Positions 35,050 to 44,897 of a stretch of 64,000 nucleotides of DNA are shown in pieces; the first letter of the stretch is position 1, and the number at the start of each line of letters is the position of its first letter. A program made the translations under genes and the position numbers. The notes under the pieces were generated by a model that did not search any database, was not told the DNA's origin, and was given only the letters and a program-made list of their open reading frames with translations. The stretch covers positions 1-64,000 of the forward strand of contig JAWHQI010000996.1 of NCBI GenBank assembly GCA_033032865.1. Reading direction: 5' to 3'. Source of the DNA: Dactylorhiza incarnata. Taxonomy: Eukaryota > Streptophyta > Magnoliopsida > Asparagales > Orchidaceae.

Positions 35050-36500
35050 CTTCTTTTCATCCAGGGGCTTGGTGAAAATATCAGCTCTTTGCAAATCAGT
35101 AGAAATGAATTGTAGGCAAATTTTGTTTTTATCCACATTGTCCCTGAGGAAGTGGTGCCTAATTTCGATGTGTTTAGTCCTACTATGGAGAACTGGATTT
35201 TACGCTATAGATATTGCACTAGTGTTGTCACAAAATATAACTGAATTATTTAAGTTGACAATATAGTCTAGGAGCTGATTTTGTATCCATAATATCTGTG
35301 AGCAGCAACTGCCAGCAGCTAAGTATTCAGCTTCAGCTGTTGATGTAGACACAGATGTTTGTTTCTTACAAAACCAAGACACAAGCCTATCACCAAGAAA
35401 CTGACAAGTTCCTGATGTGCTTTTCCTATCTACCCTGCATCCAGCATAATCTGAGTCTGAGAATTCAGTTAATTCAAATTCAGATGCTGTTGGATACCAA
35501 AGTCCTAGATTAGGGCAACCCTTTAGATATCATAAAATATTTTTAGAAAAGTAAGATGAGATTCTTTAGGATTAACTTGAAACCTAGCACAAATGCATGT
35601 AGCAAACAGTATGTATGGCCTACTGGCTGTTAAATAGAGTAGAGAGCCAACAATTTCCCTATACAGTTTCAGATCAACAGGTTTCCCTGATTCATCAGTA
35701 TTAATAACAGCATTAGAGGCCATGGGTGTCTTCATAGTAGAAGAATCAGACATTTCAAATCTTTTCACTAATTCCTTAGCATACTTAGATTGAGAGATGA
35801 AGATTCCTGATGGGGTTTGCTTCACTTGAAGACCAAGGAAGTATGATAATTCACCCATACTACTCATTTCAAATCTTGATTGCATTAGATTGGAAAATCT
35901 TTTGCACAAATTTGAATCAGTAGATCCAAAGATAATGTCATCTACATATATTTGAACAAGTAGAGTTGACTATTATGTACTTTGTAAAATAATGTTTTGT
36001 CTACCATGCCTTTACAGAAATTGTTTTCCAAGAGAAAGTTAGCTAAAGTGTCATACCATGCTCTGGGAGCTTGTTTGAGACCATAGAGAGCTTTATTAAG
36101 TTTAAATACATAGGAGGAATGAGTTGGAGAGATGAAAACTAGTGGTTGTTCCACATAGACTTTTCTTTGTTGTCTCCATTGAGAAAAGCACTTTTCACAT
36201 CCATTTGATATACCTTAAACTTCTTGAATGCAGCAAAGTCCAAGAAAATCCTTATAGCTTCAAGCCTTGCAACAGGGGCAAATATCTGATCATAATTTAT
36301 GCCTTCTTCCTGTGAATATCCTTGAGCTACCAATCTTGCTTTATTTCTCACAATATTTCCATGATCATCAAGCTTGTTCCTGAAGACCCACTTGGTGCCA
36401 ATAACTGGATGGCCTTTTGGTCTTGGAACCAAATCCCAAACCTTGTTTCTTTCAAATTGGTTGAGTTCCTCTTGCATTGCAAGGATCCAATTTGGATCTT
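35050..36500 (-). pseudogene. Sire C reverse transcriptase and RNase H
   Basis: RT is visible as [65 protein letters not shown], then after a shift near 36150 [15 protein letters not shown]. The YVDD catalytic block near 35930-35950 is disrupted by a shift. [22 protein letters not shown] and CARFQVNPKESH follow. RNase H shows [31 protein letters not shown] and CDNTSAISIA, then TAA and NPVLHSRTKHIEIRHHF in the same frame. At least three frameshifts or stops. It would copy the element RNA into cDNA; this copy cannot. Confidence 0.92.
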
Positions 36501-36531
36501 GTTCTGCATCTTTTATGGTTTAAGGTTCAAC

Positions 36532-38205
36532 TTATGATAGAAAGCAAGTATGCATCTGATTTTGGTGTAGTTGATGCCTTGTTTGAACACTTGCTGTGAT
36601 ATCACCAATCACTTGTGAAATTGGATGATCTCTAACTGTGATGTGGCCAGCAGTTGGAGTTGGTTCAGCAGTAGTATCTTCATTGGGAATTTGTCCAGCT
36701 ATTACATCCTGTGGAGGATGTTCTGCTGTTGCTTGATTCAGGTAATCAACAAGATCTGGATGATCTTCTTCTTCACTATCTTCAAGAGTTTGAGGTGATG
36801 GATGCAGTGAATCTCCTGTCTGTAGATTTAACCCTTTAAGCTTTTCACATAGAGCTGGTACCTGCAAAGTGTTCTTGGTAGAAGAGTTCTTCTCCTTGTA
36901 AAACATGTTAGTTTCATCAAAGGAAACATGCATAGACTCTTCTATTTTAAGAGAGGATTTGTTAAATACCCGATATGCTTTGCTAACTATTGAATAACCT
37001 AAGAAGATTCCTTCTTCAGATTTTGGTTCAAATTTTCTAAGATATTTCTTATCATTGTTATGAACAAAACATCTACATCCAAAAGTTCTAAAATAATCCA
37101 CTTTGGGTTTCTTCCCTTTAAGCAATTCATAGGGAGTTTTACCCTTAAGTTTGTGTATCAAACTTCTATTCAGAACATAATTTGCTATGCTGATAGCCTC
37201 AGCCCAAAAGGATAGGGGCAAGTTAGCATCTGCAAGCAATGTTCTTGCTGATTCAATTAGAGTTCTATTCTTCCTTTCAACTACCCCATTTTGTTGAGGA
37301 GTTCTAGGAGCTGAGAAGCAATGCCTGATACCTTCCATCTCACAGAATTCTTGCATGAGAAGAGACTCAAACTCAGTGCCATGATCACTTCTGATCAATG
37401 CAACTACAGTAGAGTACTCAATCTGTATGCTCTTAAGAAAGTCTGTAAGAACTTTAAAGTTATCTGACTTTTCTCTCAAAAAGAACACCCAAGTGAATCT
37501 AGAGAAGTCATCCACAATAACTAGAGTGTAAGACTTCCCCCCTAAGCTCTTTATTGCCATAGGTCCAAAAAGGTCCATATGTAGCAAGTATAAGATTCTA
37601 GGTGAATCACTTTTAGATAATGATTTGAAGTTGTTTTTGGTTTGCTTACCTAATTGACATGCCCTACAAAGACCTTCTTTCTTATATGATCTTGATGGTA
37701 AGCCTCTAACAATATTATCCTTAGCTAATTTAGCAATGATCCTAAGGTTTACATGTCCTAATCTTTTATGCCATAATTCACTAGATTTGCTTAACTCATT
37801 AAATAAACAAATTTCTGATTTAGATGAGTTGAAATTTAATAAATATATATTTCCTTGTCTAATTCCTGATAGAACAATAACATTATCAGATGATTTAATG
37901 ATGCATTCTGATTTATTAAATGTTACCTGATAACCTTCATCACATAACTGACTTATGCTGATGAGGTTGTGCTTTAGACCCTTGACATAGGTTACTTCCT
38001 TAAATGTCACTGTTCCAACTTTAATTTGACCATAGTCTTTGGTTTGTCCACAGTTGGAGTCTCCAAAGATCACTTTGGGTCCAAGTTTTGCCTTGTAGTT
38101 GTTCAGGTTGGACTTGTTCCCTGTTATATGCTTTGAGCATCCACTGTCTAAGTACCATTTTTGATTTAATCTTGGATAGTTGTGTACCTGCAAAGACAAA
38201 AACAT
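36532..38205 (-). pseudogene. Sire C protease and integrase
   Basis: A 557-codon open frame. The aspartic protease begins WYLDSGCSKHITG (about 38150-38110). The integrase shows the HKRLGHVN...CRACQLGK zinc block, HMDLFGPM (first Asp), IRSDHGTEF (second Asp) and QNGVVERKNRT (Glu), then FGYRCFV-like FGCRCFVHNNDKKYLRKFEPKSEEGIFLGYS. It runs on through the linker toward RT and stops near 36532 at a frame change. Protease cuts the polyprotein and integrase inserts cDNA. This segment is still open and its triad is present, but it cannot be expressed as full pol because RT downstream is broken. Confidence 0.94.
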
Positions 38206-38208
38206 AAA

Positions 38209-39579
38209 CTAGTTGTTTTTGACCCAGACTACCTTGGGTCCTCTTATGTTACCACAAAATTCAGAGATAAGTGTCATTTCAGGCTGATCCTTGTAGCCTT
38301 GTGGATGATATCTCCTTGGAGGTATAGTCCACTCAGTAAAAGGATTTTTAGTATATTTAGGATTAGAATTCTTAGAGTTTTCTGTATAGTGCTTGTTCGA
38401 GGAATTTGAATTAATTCGTCGATTATTGTTCATTTTATAACTATACTGAAAATCTGTTCTCAGTTTTCGTCGAGCCTCGTTCGACAGATTTGAATACTTT
38501 TGTCGAGCTTCGTTCGACGAATTCTTCTGAATTCTTTTATCCGTAACAAACTTGCTTGAAATGTCTTTATTTCTTTCTGCAACCTCTTTGCTTTTAGTAG
38601 AAATGAATTTTATGGGTGTGGAGAGGATGTTTCTCTTAATCAGAGATGGCTCACTTGATGAAGCACCCAAACCCAATTTGTTATTATTAAATCTAGCATT
38701 GACAGTGCTTGTGATGTCCATCAGTTTGATACTTCTCCCATTGAGGGATTCTTCAAACCTTTTGGCTTCAGATAACTTATTCTCAAGAGTAGTGATGTTT
38801 TCTCTGAAGGCAGCCAAATCTTTCTTAAGATTTACATTCTCTTCACTTATATTGTTCATTTCAACTAACTTAGTTCTGAGAGAGATTATTTCTTTCTCAG
38901 ATTTTATTAAGTCTTGTTTAGTTCTGAGGAGAATTTAAATTCCGCTCATAAGACTTGAGCTTGCCCAACAGAGCTTCAGTGGTGATCTCATTGAGACTTC
39001 TGGCTTCTTTGATTGGCCAGATTCTGGAGTCCCATGTGCTGGGAAAGCACATAAGAATTTTGTCATTAATCTCTGTGAGTGAGATCACTTTGTCCAGAGA
39101 CTTCAGATCATTTATTATGAGGCTGAGCCTATTGTACATATCAGCAACATTTTCTGATTCTCCCTTCTTGAAGTTCTCATATTGAGAGATCAGGTGAGAT
39201 CTTCTATCTTTTCTTTCATCTGTTGAGCCTGCCACCATGTTGTTGAGAGATTCCCAGATTTCTTTTGCTGGGTGCACTCAAAAACCTTCTGGAATATGTC
39301 ATCTGACATAGTTAGGGCCAGAATGTTCATGGCCTTTGCATCTGCAATTCTCTGCTTCTTCTGAGCTTCAGTCCACTCAGGAGGTGGAACAGCAGTGTTA
39401 TCTGTTGTTGCTGCATTACTAGATGATGTTGTAGGTGCTGGAGGCCCTGTAATAATAACATTAAAAATCTCCTCATCAATGGAGTTCATATAAAGCCTAA
39501 TCATTGCTTTCCATAGTGCAAACTTATTGAGATTGCACATAGGAGGTCTTGTGCTGGAATACTCCTTATTTTGTGTCAT
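38209..39579 (-). pseudogene. Sire C gag
   Basis: It starts MTQNKEYSSTRPPMCNLNKF at 39579. The gag core (FALWKAMIRLYMNSID, AKAMNILALTMSDDIFQKVFEC) shifts frame near 39270 into AKEIWESLNNMVAGSTDERKDRR...LGKLKSYERN, stops at 38918, and a further shift leads into a coiled-coil-like region (EENVNLKKDLAAFRENITTLENKLSEAK) and a basic Asn/Ser-rich tail ending at TAG 38209. I see no CCHC zinc knuckle, although Sire A and B gags have at least one. Near 38400-38525 the tail codes repeated SNEAR peptides from two ttcgtcga-type words per repeat, so the family motif has been built into coding sequence. Confidence 0.87.
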
Positions 39580-39682
39580 GAGTTTTAAATAAGATAAAAT
39601 TCTAGAGAAGGAAACTCTTAGAAAAATTTAGATCTGGTTGATCTTTGTGATTCAGGTGTTAGCCTGTAAAGAATCAACACCC

Positions 39683-39695
39683 CTCTGATACCAAT
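39683..39695 (-). other. Primer binding site of Sire C (tRNA-iMet type)
   Basis: On the - strand attggtatcagag directly follows the 5' LTR end. Confidence 0.88.
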
Positions 39696-41165
39696 TGAAA
39701 GTGGAGGTCAGATCTTAAATTACTCTTGAGGGGGGTGAATAGAGTATTAAAACTTTTTGTTTAGTTTTATAGCAGCATTTAAAATACTGAATAAATATAT
39801 ATATATATATATGTAATCATTGAGAGTGAAAGATAAAGACAAGAGTAATGAAAAGCACACAGCACAAGCACACAGAAAATAAACAAGCACAGAAGACACA
39901 AGGAGCTATAGTAGTTCCCCAATAAATCTGGGTACGTCTACTCTTCTACCACCCTTGGTAGGAATCCACTAGGAGGGTTGATAAGGTGCCCAGGCATCAA
40001 GGGGTTTTTGATAAGGTGTCCACACACCAATAAGCTTTTAATAAGGTGCTCAAAAATCACACAGGGATTTTTTGATAAGGTGTCTTGCCACCACTGGGTA
40101 AACTTTTTAAGGGAGTATTAACCCTATACAGGATGAGATAAAAGGTATAGAGTGTTCTTCTCTGTCAATGATCTGAGAGAAGACAAAAGGTGTTGAAGCT
40201 GAAAGCTCCCCCTGTCTGTTGAGAGTTGATGACAGCTTTGAGGACAGAGCTTTCCCAAACAGAAGTCTTTGTAGCTGATTATCTGAATGAGGTTAATCTT
40301 CAGATTGTTGTTGCTCTTGAAAGACTTTGTTTTACAGTAGATCTGAGAGATTTAATCTTGTTCTCAGAATAAAGAGGATGCTTCTTTTCTGAGGAAGAAT
40401 GCTTCAAAAAATATATATTTTTCTTCTTCTTCTTCTTAACTGCTTCCGTTCTCCCTTTCTCAGAAAGAATACTTGATCTCTATATCTTTTTCAATAGCTT
40501 GTTATATTTCAAATTCAAAATCTTCTATTTATTTAAGGAATATATTTTTCTGACTTAAATCCTTCTTGGAACTAGGTAGCCACCCAAAAATGACTTTGGC
40601 AGGTCCTTTCAATTCCATTTGTCGAGAAAGATGCCTTGGCATTAAATGTCAACGGCTATTCTTCTTCTTGGAATAGAAGGAATAAAAGGATATAATAAAT
40701 AAGAAAGATATCCTTACTTGGCTGCCTGAATACCTCCAAGGAGAAATAAATATATCCATTATTCTGCTGAGTTGAGTTCAGAGAACTGACATCCACTGAG
40801 AATATAAGTCTGAACATTAGAAAGCAATTTGTCTAGCGCTGGCTAGAATTTGTCGACCGCTGGAAGTCATTTGTCGAGCGCTGGCTTAGAATTTATCGAC
40901 CGCCGCTAGTCATTTGTCGAGCGCTGGCTTAGAATTTGTCGACCGCTGGAACTGTTAGTTTTCTTCAGTCTGCTGGAAGCAATTTGTCGAACGAATCTGG
41001 TCATTCGTCGAACACCGCTCGCCATGTGTTGAGCTTGAATTTTCCTAAGTTCTACTAATCTAATCAGCCTAAAACTTGACCCTAAGGCTATACATTGGGG
41101 TCAATACAGATCCTAATCAACATATAGTGATCCTAGCCCAAATTAGTAATAGGGTTGTTCCAACA
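39696..41165 (-). repeat. 5' LTR of Sire C
   Basis: 1470 bp copy of 30462-31921 with scattered substitutions, a longer (ta)n run near 39796-39811 and the same hairpin and tttgtcga arrays. Confidence 0.95.
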
Positions 41166-41575
41166 TGTCCCACTAATTCGAAGTTTCTGCACGAAGTGGA
41201 GGTCGTGGTTGAGACGTGGGCTGTCGTATATCCGATAGCACTATCAGATATCCGTTAGCTTGCATAACTTCTGCACGTCTTAGAGTTACGGGAAGATCGT
41301 GCACTGTCGGAAATCCGTTACTGCTGTCGGAAATCCGATAGCTCTAAACCGTCGAGTAGAGATCGGAAAACGGAAGAAATCGTGCGCTGTCGGAAATCCG
41401 ATACTGCTATCGGAAATCCAATAGCTCCAATTTCTGGAAAATCATTATTTTGCTCCAATTGAAAACATGTTATTCTTGCACATGTTATCTGCACACCATT
41501 AATCAAAAATAGGATCAAATACATTCGGGATTTGTTATGCTCAAACCGGACGAGTGCGGAACGCATGCTCCAACA
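41166..41575 (-). repeat. Sire B 3' LTR, part 2
   Basis: Continues the LTR after Sire C: tgtcccactaattcgaag to catgctccaaca, matching 50846-51253. It contains the tgtcggaaatccg / cggatatccg motif cluster (41219-41434). Confidence 0.95.
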
Positions 41576-41588
41576 ATCTCCCCCTTTT
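41576..41588 (-). other. Polypurine tract of Sire B
   Basis: On the - strand aaaagggggagat precedes the 3' LTR. A second tract, gggggagat, recurs at about 41687-41715. Confidence 0.8.
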
Positions 41589-42895
41589 GATAATAACAAA
41601 TCCTTATAAAAAGAAATCGAATAAATCCTATAGAGATATTGAAAAGTATATCATGTCTGTACAAGTGTGAACTTTTGATCTCCATGATCTCCCCCTTAAT
41701 ATGACATGATCTCCCCAAAATATTCTCCCCCGACATATAAACTGCCCCTACATATAAACTCCCCCTACATGAATGCTCACTTAATTAATTAAGTATTTTA
41801 AGTGATTTAAGTGATTTCTTAGTATCTTCTCCCCCTTTGATATTATCAAAAGTAATGAATAGAGACGAGGAAAGAGTATTATAGAGATATGGTAGAAAAT
41901 AAAAAAGAATATAGGGAAAGTTGGAGTACACTAACGGAAGCTTTGTAAGTGATATGATATTGAGATAGGAAACCTTAAAGATTAGGCTAAGCATTCTAGT
42001 AATGTGTTATAATGTATAGAAGCAAATATACTTAACCATTAGGAGATTCAATTTCAATTAGCAGAGAAAGACACATAAGAATATAGAATATTGAATTATT
42101 TTGGTCCAATTCTCATAAGAAGAAATTTTATAAATAACAATGGAGTGTAGTAGTGATACTTTGAGAAAGAATACATATGAATATATTTAAAATATACATA
42201 ATCATTGAATTGTTAAACATAACATAAATATACATAAAGCCCAAACTTATGAACTTATAGAAACTTTGCAAGTATACATAAAAGGACCATTTTGTTTTTG
42301 CAAGAACTTTACAATTCTTTCCAAGGTGCTTAACCTCACAATGCTCATTAAGACTTATCAGGAGGCTAAGTAGTGCTTGGTGGAGGATCCTTTTCAATTT
42401 TTTATTTATTTCTTGCAAAATTTTTTGGCAAAATGAATGTTTTGCAATTGAATTTGCCTCCTTTTTTTTTGAATATTCATATATGTTAAGGATATCCGAA
42501 TTCACTTGCATGCAAAAAATGGTATAATTTAATAAGTGCAAAGTAGCAAAGTTGAAGGTGGCATTTATGAAATGTATTTTGTTATGTTCGATCAATCATG
42601 ATGTATGTATAAAATAAATTTTATTAACATGTAATTGCAAAGTAAGTGTTTGTGATTGTTCATTGTCATATATAAAAGATTTCTTATACTTAGAGGCATG
42701 CGAAAACAATTCTTAATTCCTATATGAAAGTGTCATTACAATGATAACTTAAGATTGAACATCATAATCATATGTTAAGCTATTTGTACGAAAGATAACA
42801 TATGAAGAATCATTTATGTAAGAATATAAAATTCTCATATGAACATTTAGAGAAACAGGGAATGAAAATAGCGAGAGAAGAATAGAAGTCAATTT
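41589..42895 (-). other. Sire B spacer between the 3' LTR and the accessory unit
   Basis: AT-rich non-coding DNA. Repeated ctccccc words occur at 41687-41835. ORFs of up to 155 codons on the - strand (42128-42595) have AT-driven composition and no motif. I see no gene. Confidence 0.65.
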
Positions 42896-42901
42896 TTGGG
42901 A

Positions 42902-42943
42902 GCTGTCGGATATCCGACAGCTAGATGTCGCCATCCGACATCT
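42902..42943 (+). repeat. Perfect palindromes upstream of the accessory ORF
   Basis: gctgtcggatatccgacagc (42902-42921) is a perfect 20-bp palindrome. 42923-42943 is an inverted repeat with arms agatgtcg / cgacatct and a 5-base loop. Both are versions of the Sire B LTR motif. Confidence 0.95.
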
Positions 42944-43052
42944 CGAAAAAGATAAAAGGAATCATTTCGTCTTTCCACCGACGCCTCACTTCACTTTTAG
43001 GAATTTTTCCGAGATTTAGAGCTCCAGGTCGCCGAAAACCCTTAGATCTAAG

Positions 43053-43474
43053 GTGAGGAACTTTGATTTTTCAAGTTTTGTTTAAAACTTTTCAAATTTT
43101 TTGTGATTTTGATATTCCTCTTGGTTTTCATTGAGTTTTTGTGAAGAATCATTTTAGGAAATCTAGACATTTTAGATCTTGGTGTTCAAAAGAGGGTTTA
43201 GATCTTGTGATGGTGAAAGAAAAAAAATTAGAACTTTGTTTTTATAGGAAGAAGATGATGAATAGTGTTTTCACCAAAGTTTTGATTTGTCAAAATTATA
43301 TAGATGTTGGAGAACATTTTCTGTGTGAAATATTTGTGAATTTGTGAGAGTAAGAATGTTTGTGAAATGATTTTTCGGAAGCATAATTTTTAGCTATCGG
43401 ATATCCGACAGAGGGGTATCGGATATCCGACAGGTCCCCTTTTTTTGTTTAAAATTTTCTTATCTCTCATGCAG
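43053..43474 (+). other. Putative 5'-leader intron of the antisense ORF
   Basis: A donor-like AG|GTGAGG at 43051-43058 follows a plant-like leader (aaaacccttagatct), and a polypyrimidine run with acceptor ctctcatgcag ends at 43474, two bases before the ATG. The 422-bp interval is T-rich, as plant introns are. It contains two family palindromes (43393-43410 and 43417-43432). Splicing is inferred, not shown. Confidence 0.5.
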
Positions 43475-43476
43475 AT

Positions 43477-44643
43477 ATGTCTTCCAGTTGGAGATCGCGA
43501 AGGAGTGAGTCAGGAGACGCTCACTCGTCTTATCAAAGTTATCCGGGCATAAAGAAAGCCCAAATCGGAATTTCAAAAGTTGTGGAATTTGATCTCCCCC
43601 GACATGAACGTGTCTATTATATGCTTGCTGAGGCAGGTACACTTTCGGTCATTATCCAAGATATCTTCTCCTCCGTTTTAGTACGAGAATTTTATAATCA
43701 TCTTGAGGACCCTGCATATACTTATTTGAATGGAGGAGTTAGATCCAAAATTCAAGGCCAATATGTGGAGATCACTCCCATTGATTTAAGAAGTGAATTT
43801 GGAATAATGGAAAGTGAGAATGTTTTGGACATAGTGGAGAATTATAGACTAGAAAGAGATTGGACTTTAATGAACATGTCTTTGCATGGAAATTCTACAA
43901 AGAACCTTATAACCACTATGACGACATTGACAGACAATGCTCGTCTTGTTCAAGATATACTAAGGCACACGATTATGTTGAAGTCTGGTGATACTCATAG
44001 TATTACGGCTCAACTTAGTCTTGTGACTTATTATATAGTGGAGAACGAATTATTTGATGTGGCCGATCTTCTTTTGTCTATGATTCGTTATACATTCCGC
44101 CTCAAAAATCCTGAGTGGAAAAAGGCACACACCCTCCCGTTGGGTGCGATTATCCAGCATATTCTATTCAAGAACTACACATGGATAGATCAAAGCTTTT
44201 ATGTTAAAGATTGTGTCCCGGATATATATCAAACGACGTGTATAAAGAGTAAGAAAAATCAACGGAAGCCGCCTACTACGAAAATGAGAGAGCCTCCTAT
44301 TTCACGTGGAGGGTCTATGCGGGAGGCACTCGACTCTTTCCAAACAAAGTTGGATAGATATATAGATGATTTTCAAGAGCATAGAAGGTCTTTTGAGGAA
44401 CACAAAGTGGAGGTGAAGAAGGATCGGACACGGATGCAGAAGTTCATGAAGTTCCTTGTTAAGGGACTAAAATTAAAACCAACGCCTGCTGAATCCGCGG
44501 AATGGGAAGTGCCTACGGAGGAGGAGCCGCGTCGCCAATCAGTTAGTCAGGCTCGACGGAAGAAGACAGTGGTAAGGAGATCAGATTATGATCTTCCAGA
44601 AAGAAGTGGAGCAGGGAGTCGAAATGAGGAGGATTCGGATTGA
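43477..44643 (+). CDS. Sire B accessory protein (PTP-type plant transposon protein), antisense to pol, intact
   Basis: An uninterrupted 388-codon frame starts MSSSWRSRRSESG and ends at TGA 44641-44643. It lies between pol and the 3' LTR but on the opposite strand to pol. Residues about 50-260 form a helical domain: EFYNHLEDPAYTYLNGGVRS, KIQGQYVEITPIDLRSEFGI, LTDNARLVQDILRHTIMLKS and THSITAQLSLVTYYIVENEL. These match block by block the N-terminal domain of the Sire C accessory ORF and the putative plant transposon protein pattern. Residues about 285-340 (MREALDSFQTKLDRYIDDFQ onward) look like a coiled coil and the C-terminus is basic (ARRKKTVVRR). No signal peptide or membrane segment is seen, which argues against an envelope. 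A leader intron is possible upstream. Function is unknown; a nuclear, DNA-associated role is my inference. It is the only clearly intact long gene of Sire B outside gag. Confidence 0.85.
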   Translation: MSSSWRSRRSESGDAHSSYQSYPGIKKAQIGISKVVEFDLPRHERVYYMLAEAGTLSVIIQDIFSSVLVREFYNHLEDPAYTYLNGGVRSKIQGQYVEITPIDLRSEFGIMESENVLDIVENYRLERDWTLMNMSLHGNSTKNLITTMTTLTDNARLVQDILRHTIMLKSGDTHSITAQLSLVTYYIVENELFDVADLLLSMIRYTFRLKNPEWKKAHTLPLGAIIQHILFKNYTWIDQSFYVKDCVPDIYQTTCIKSKKNQRKPPTTKMREPPISRGGSMREALDSFQTKLDRYIDDFQEHRRSFEEHKVEVKKDRTRMQKFMKFLVKGLKLKPTPAESAEWEVPTEEEPRRQSVSQARRKKTVVRRSDYDLPERSGAGSRNEEDSD

Positions 44644-44654
44644 AAAAGACTTCT

Positions 44655-44703
44655 GGGAGCTATCGCCATCCGACATCCTACTTTCGCCATCCGACAGCTG
44701 CCC
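44655..44703 (+). repeat. Family motif downstream of the accessory ORF
   Basis: Two copies of tcgccatccgaca (about 44662-44675 and 44684-44697), the same variant as in 42923-42943, so the ORF is bracketed by the motif on both sides. Confidence 0.9.
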
Positions 44704-44897
44704 AGCCCAGATCTCTCTCTAATTTTGTGAATTTCTTTTATGAGACATTTTAAGTACCCTTTTATTAAAGTTCTGTAATAATTTTTAATATTTGGACATG
44801 TTATATGTTGGTGAATGTCTATGTTAAGATTTAGTTTTTTTTAAATGTAAGGCTATTGTGATGTTTTTAATTTTATAGATAATAAGTAGTGATATAA

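Larger units (their letters stand above)
30462..41165 (-). mobile_element. Sire C: copia element inside the Sire B 3' LTR
   Basis: LTRs 30462-31921 and 39696-41165 (1460 and 1470 bp; sense ends TGTTGGAACAACC...CACTTTCA). Flanks are tgtct (30457-30461) and tgtcc (41166-41170), a 5-bp duplication with one mismatch; the intact Sire B LTR reads gtgtcccac at this site. Primer site ggtatcagagg, gag, protease, integrase, RT, RNase H and an accessory ORF all lie on the - strand. Confidence 0.95.

Noticed and set aside
42128..42595. 155-codon minus-strand ORF in the Sire B spacer
   Set aside because: AT-driven composition, no motif and no support from the Sire C element at the same place.
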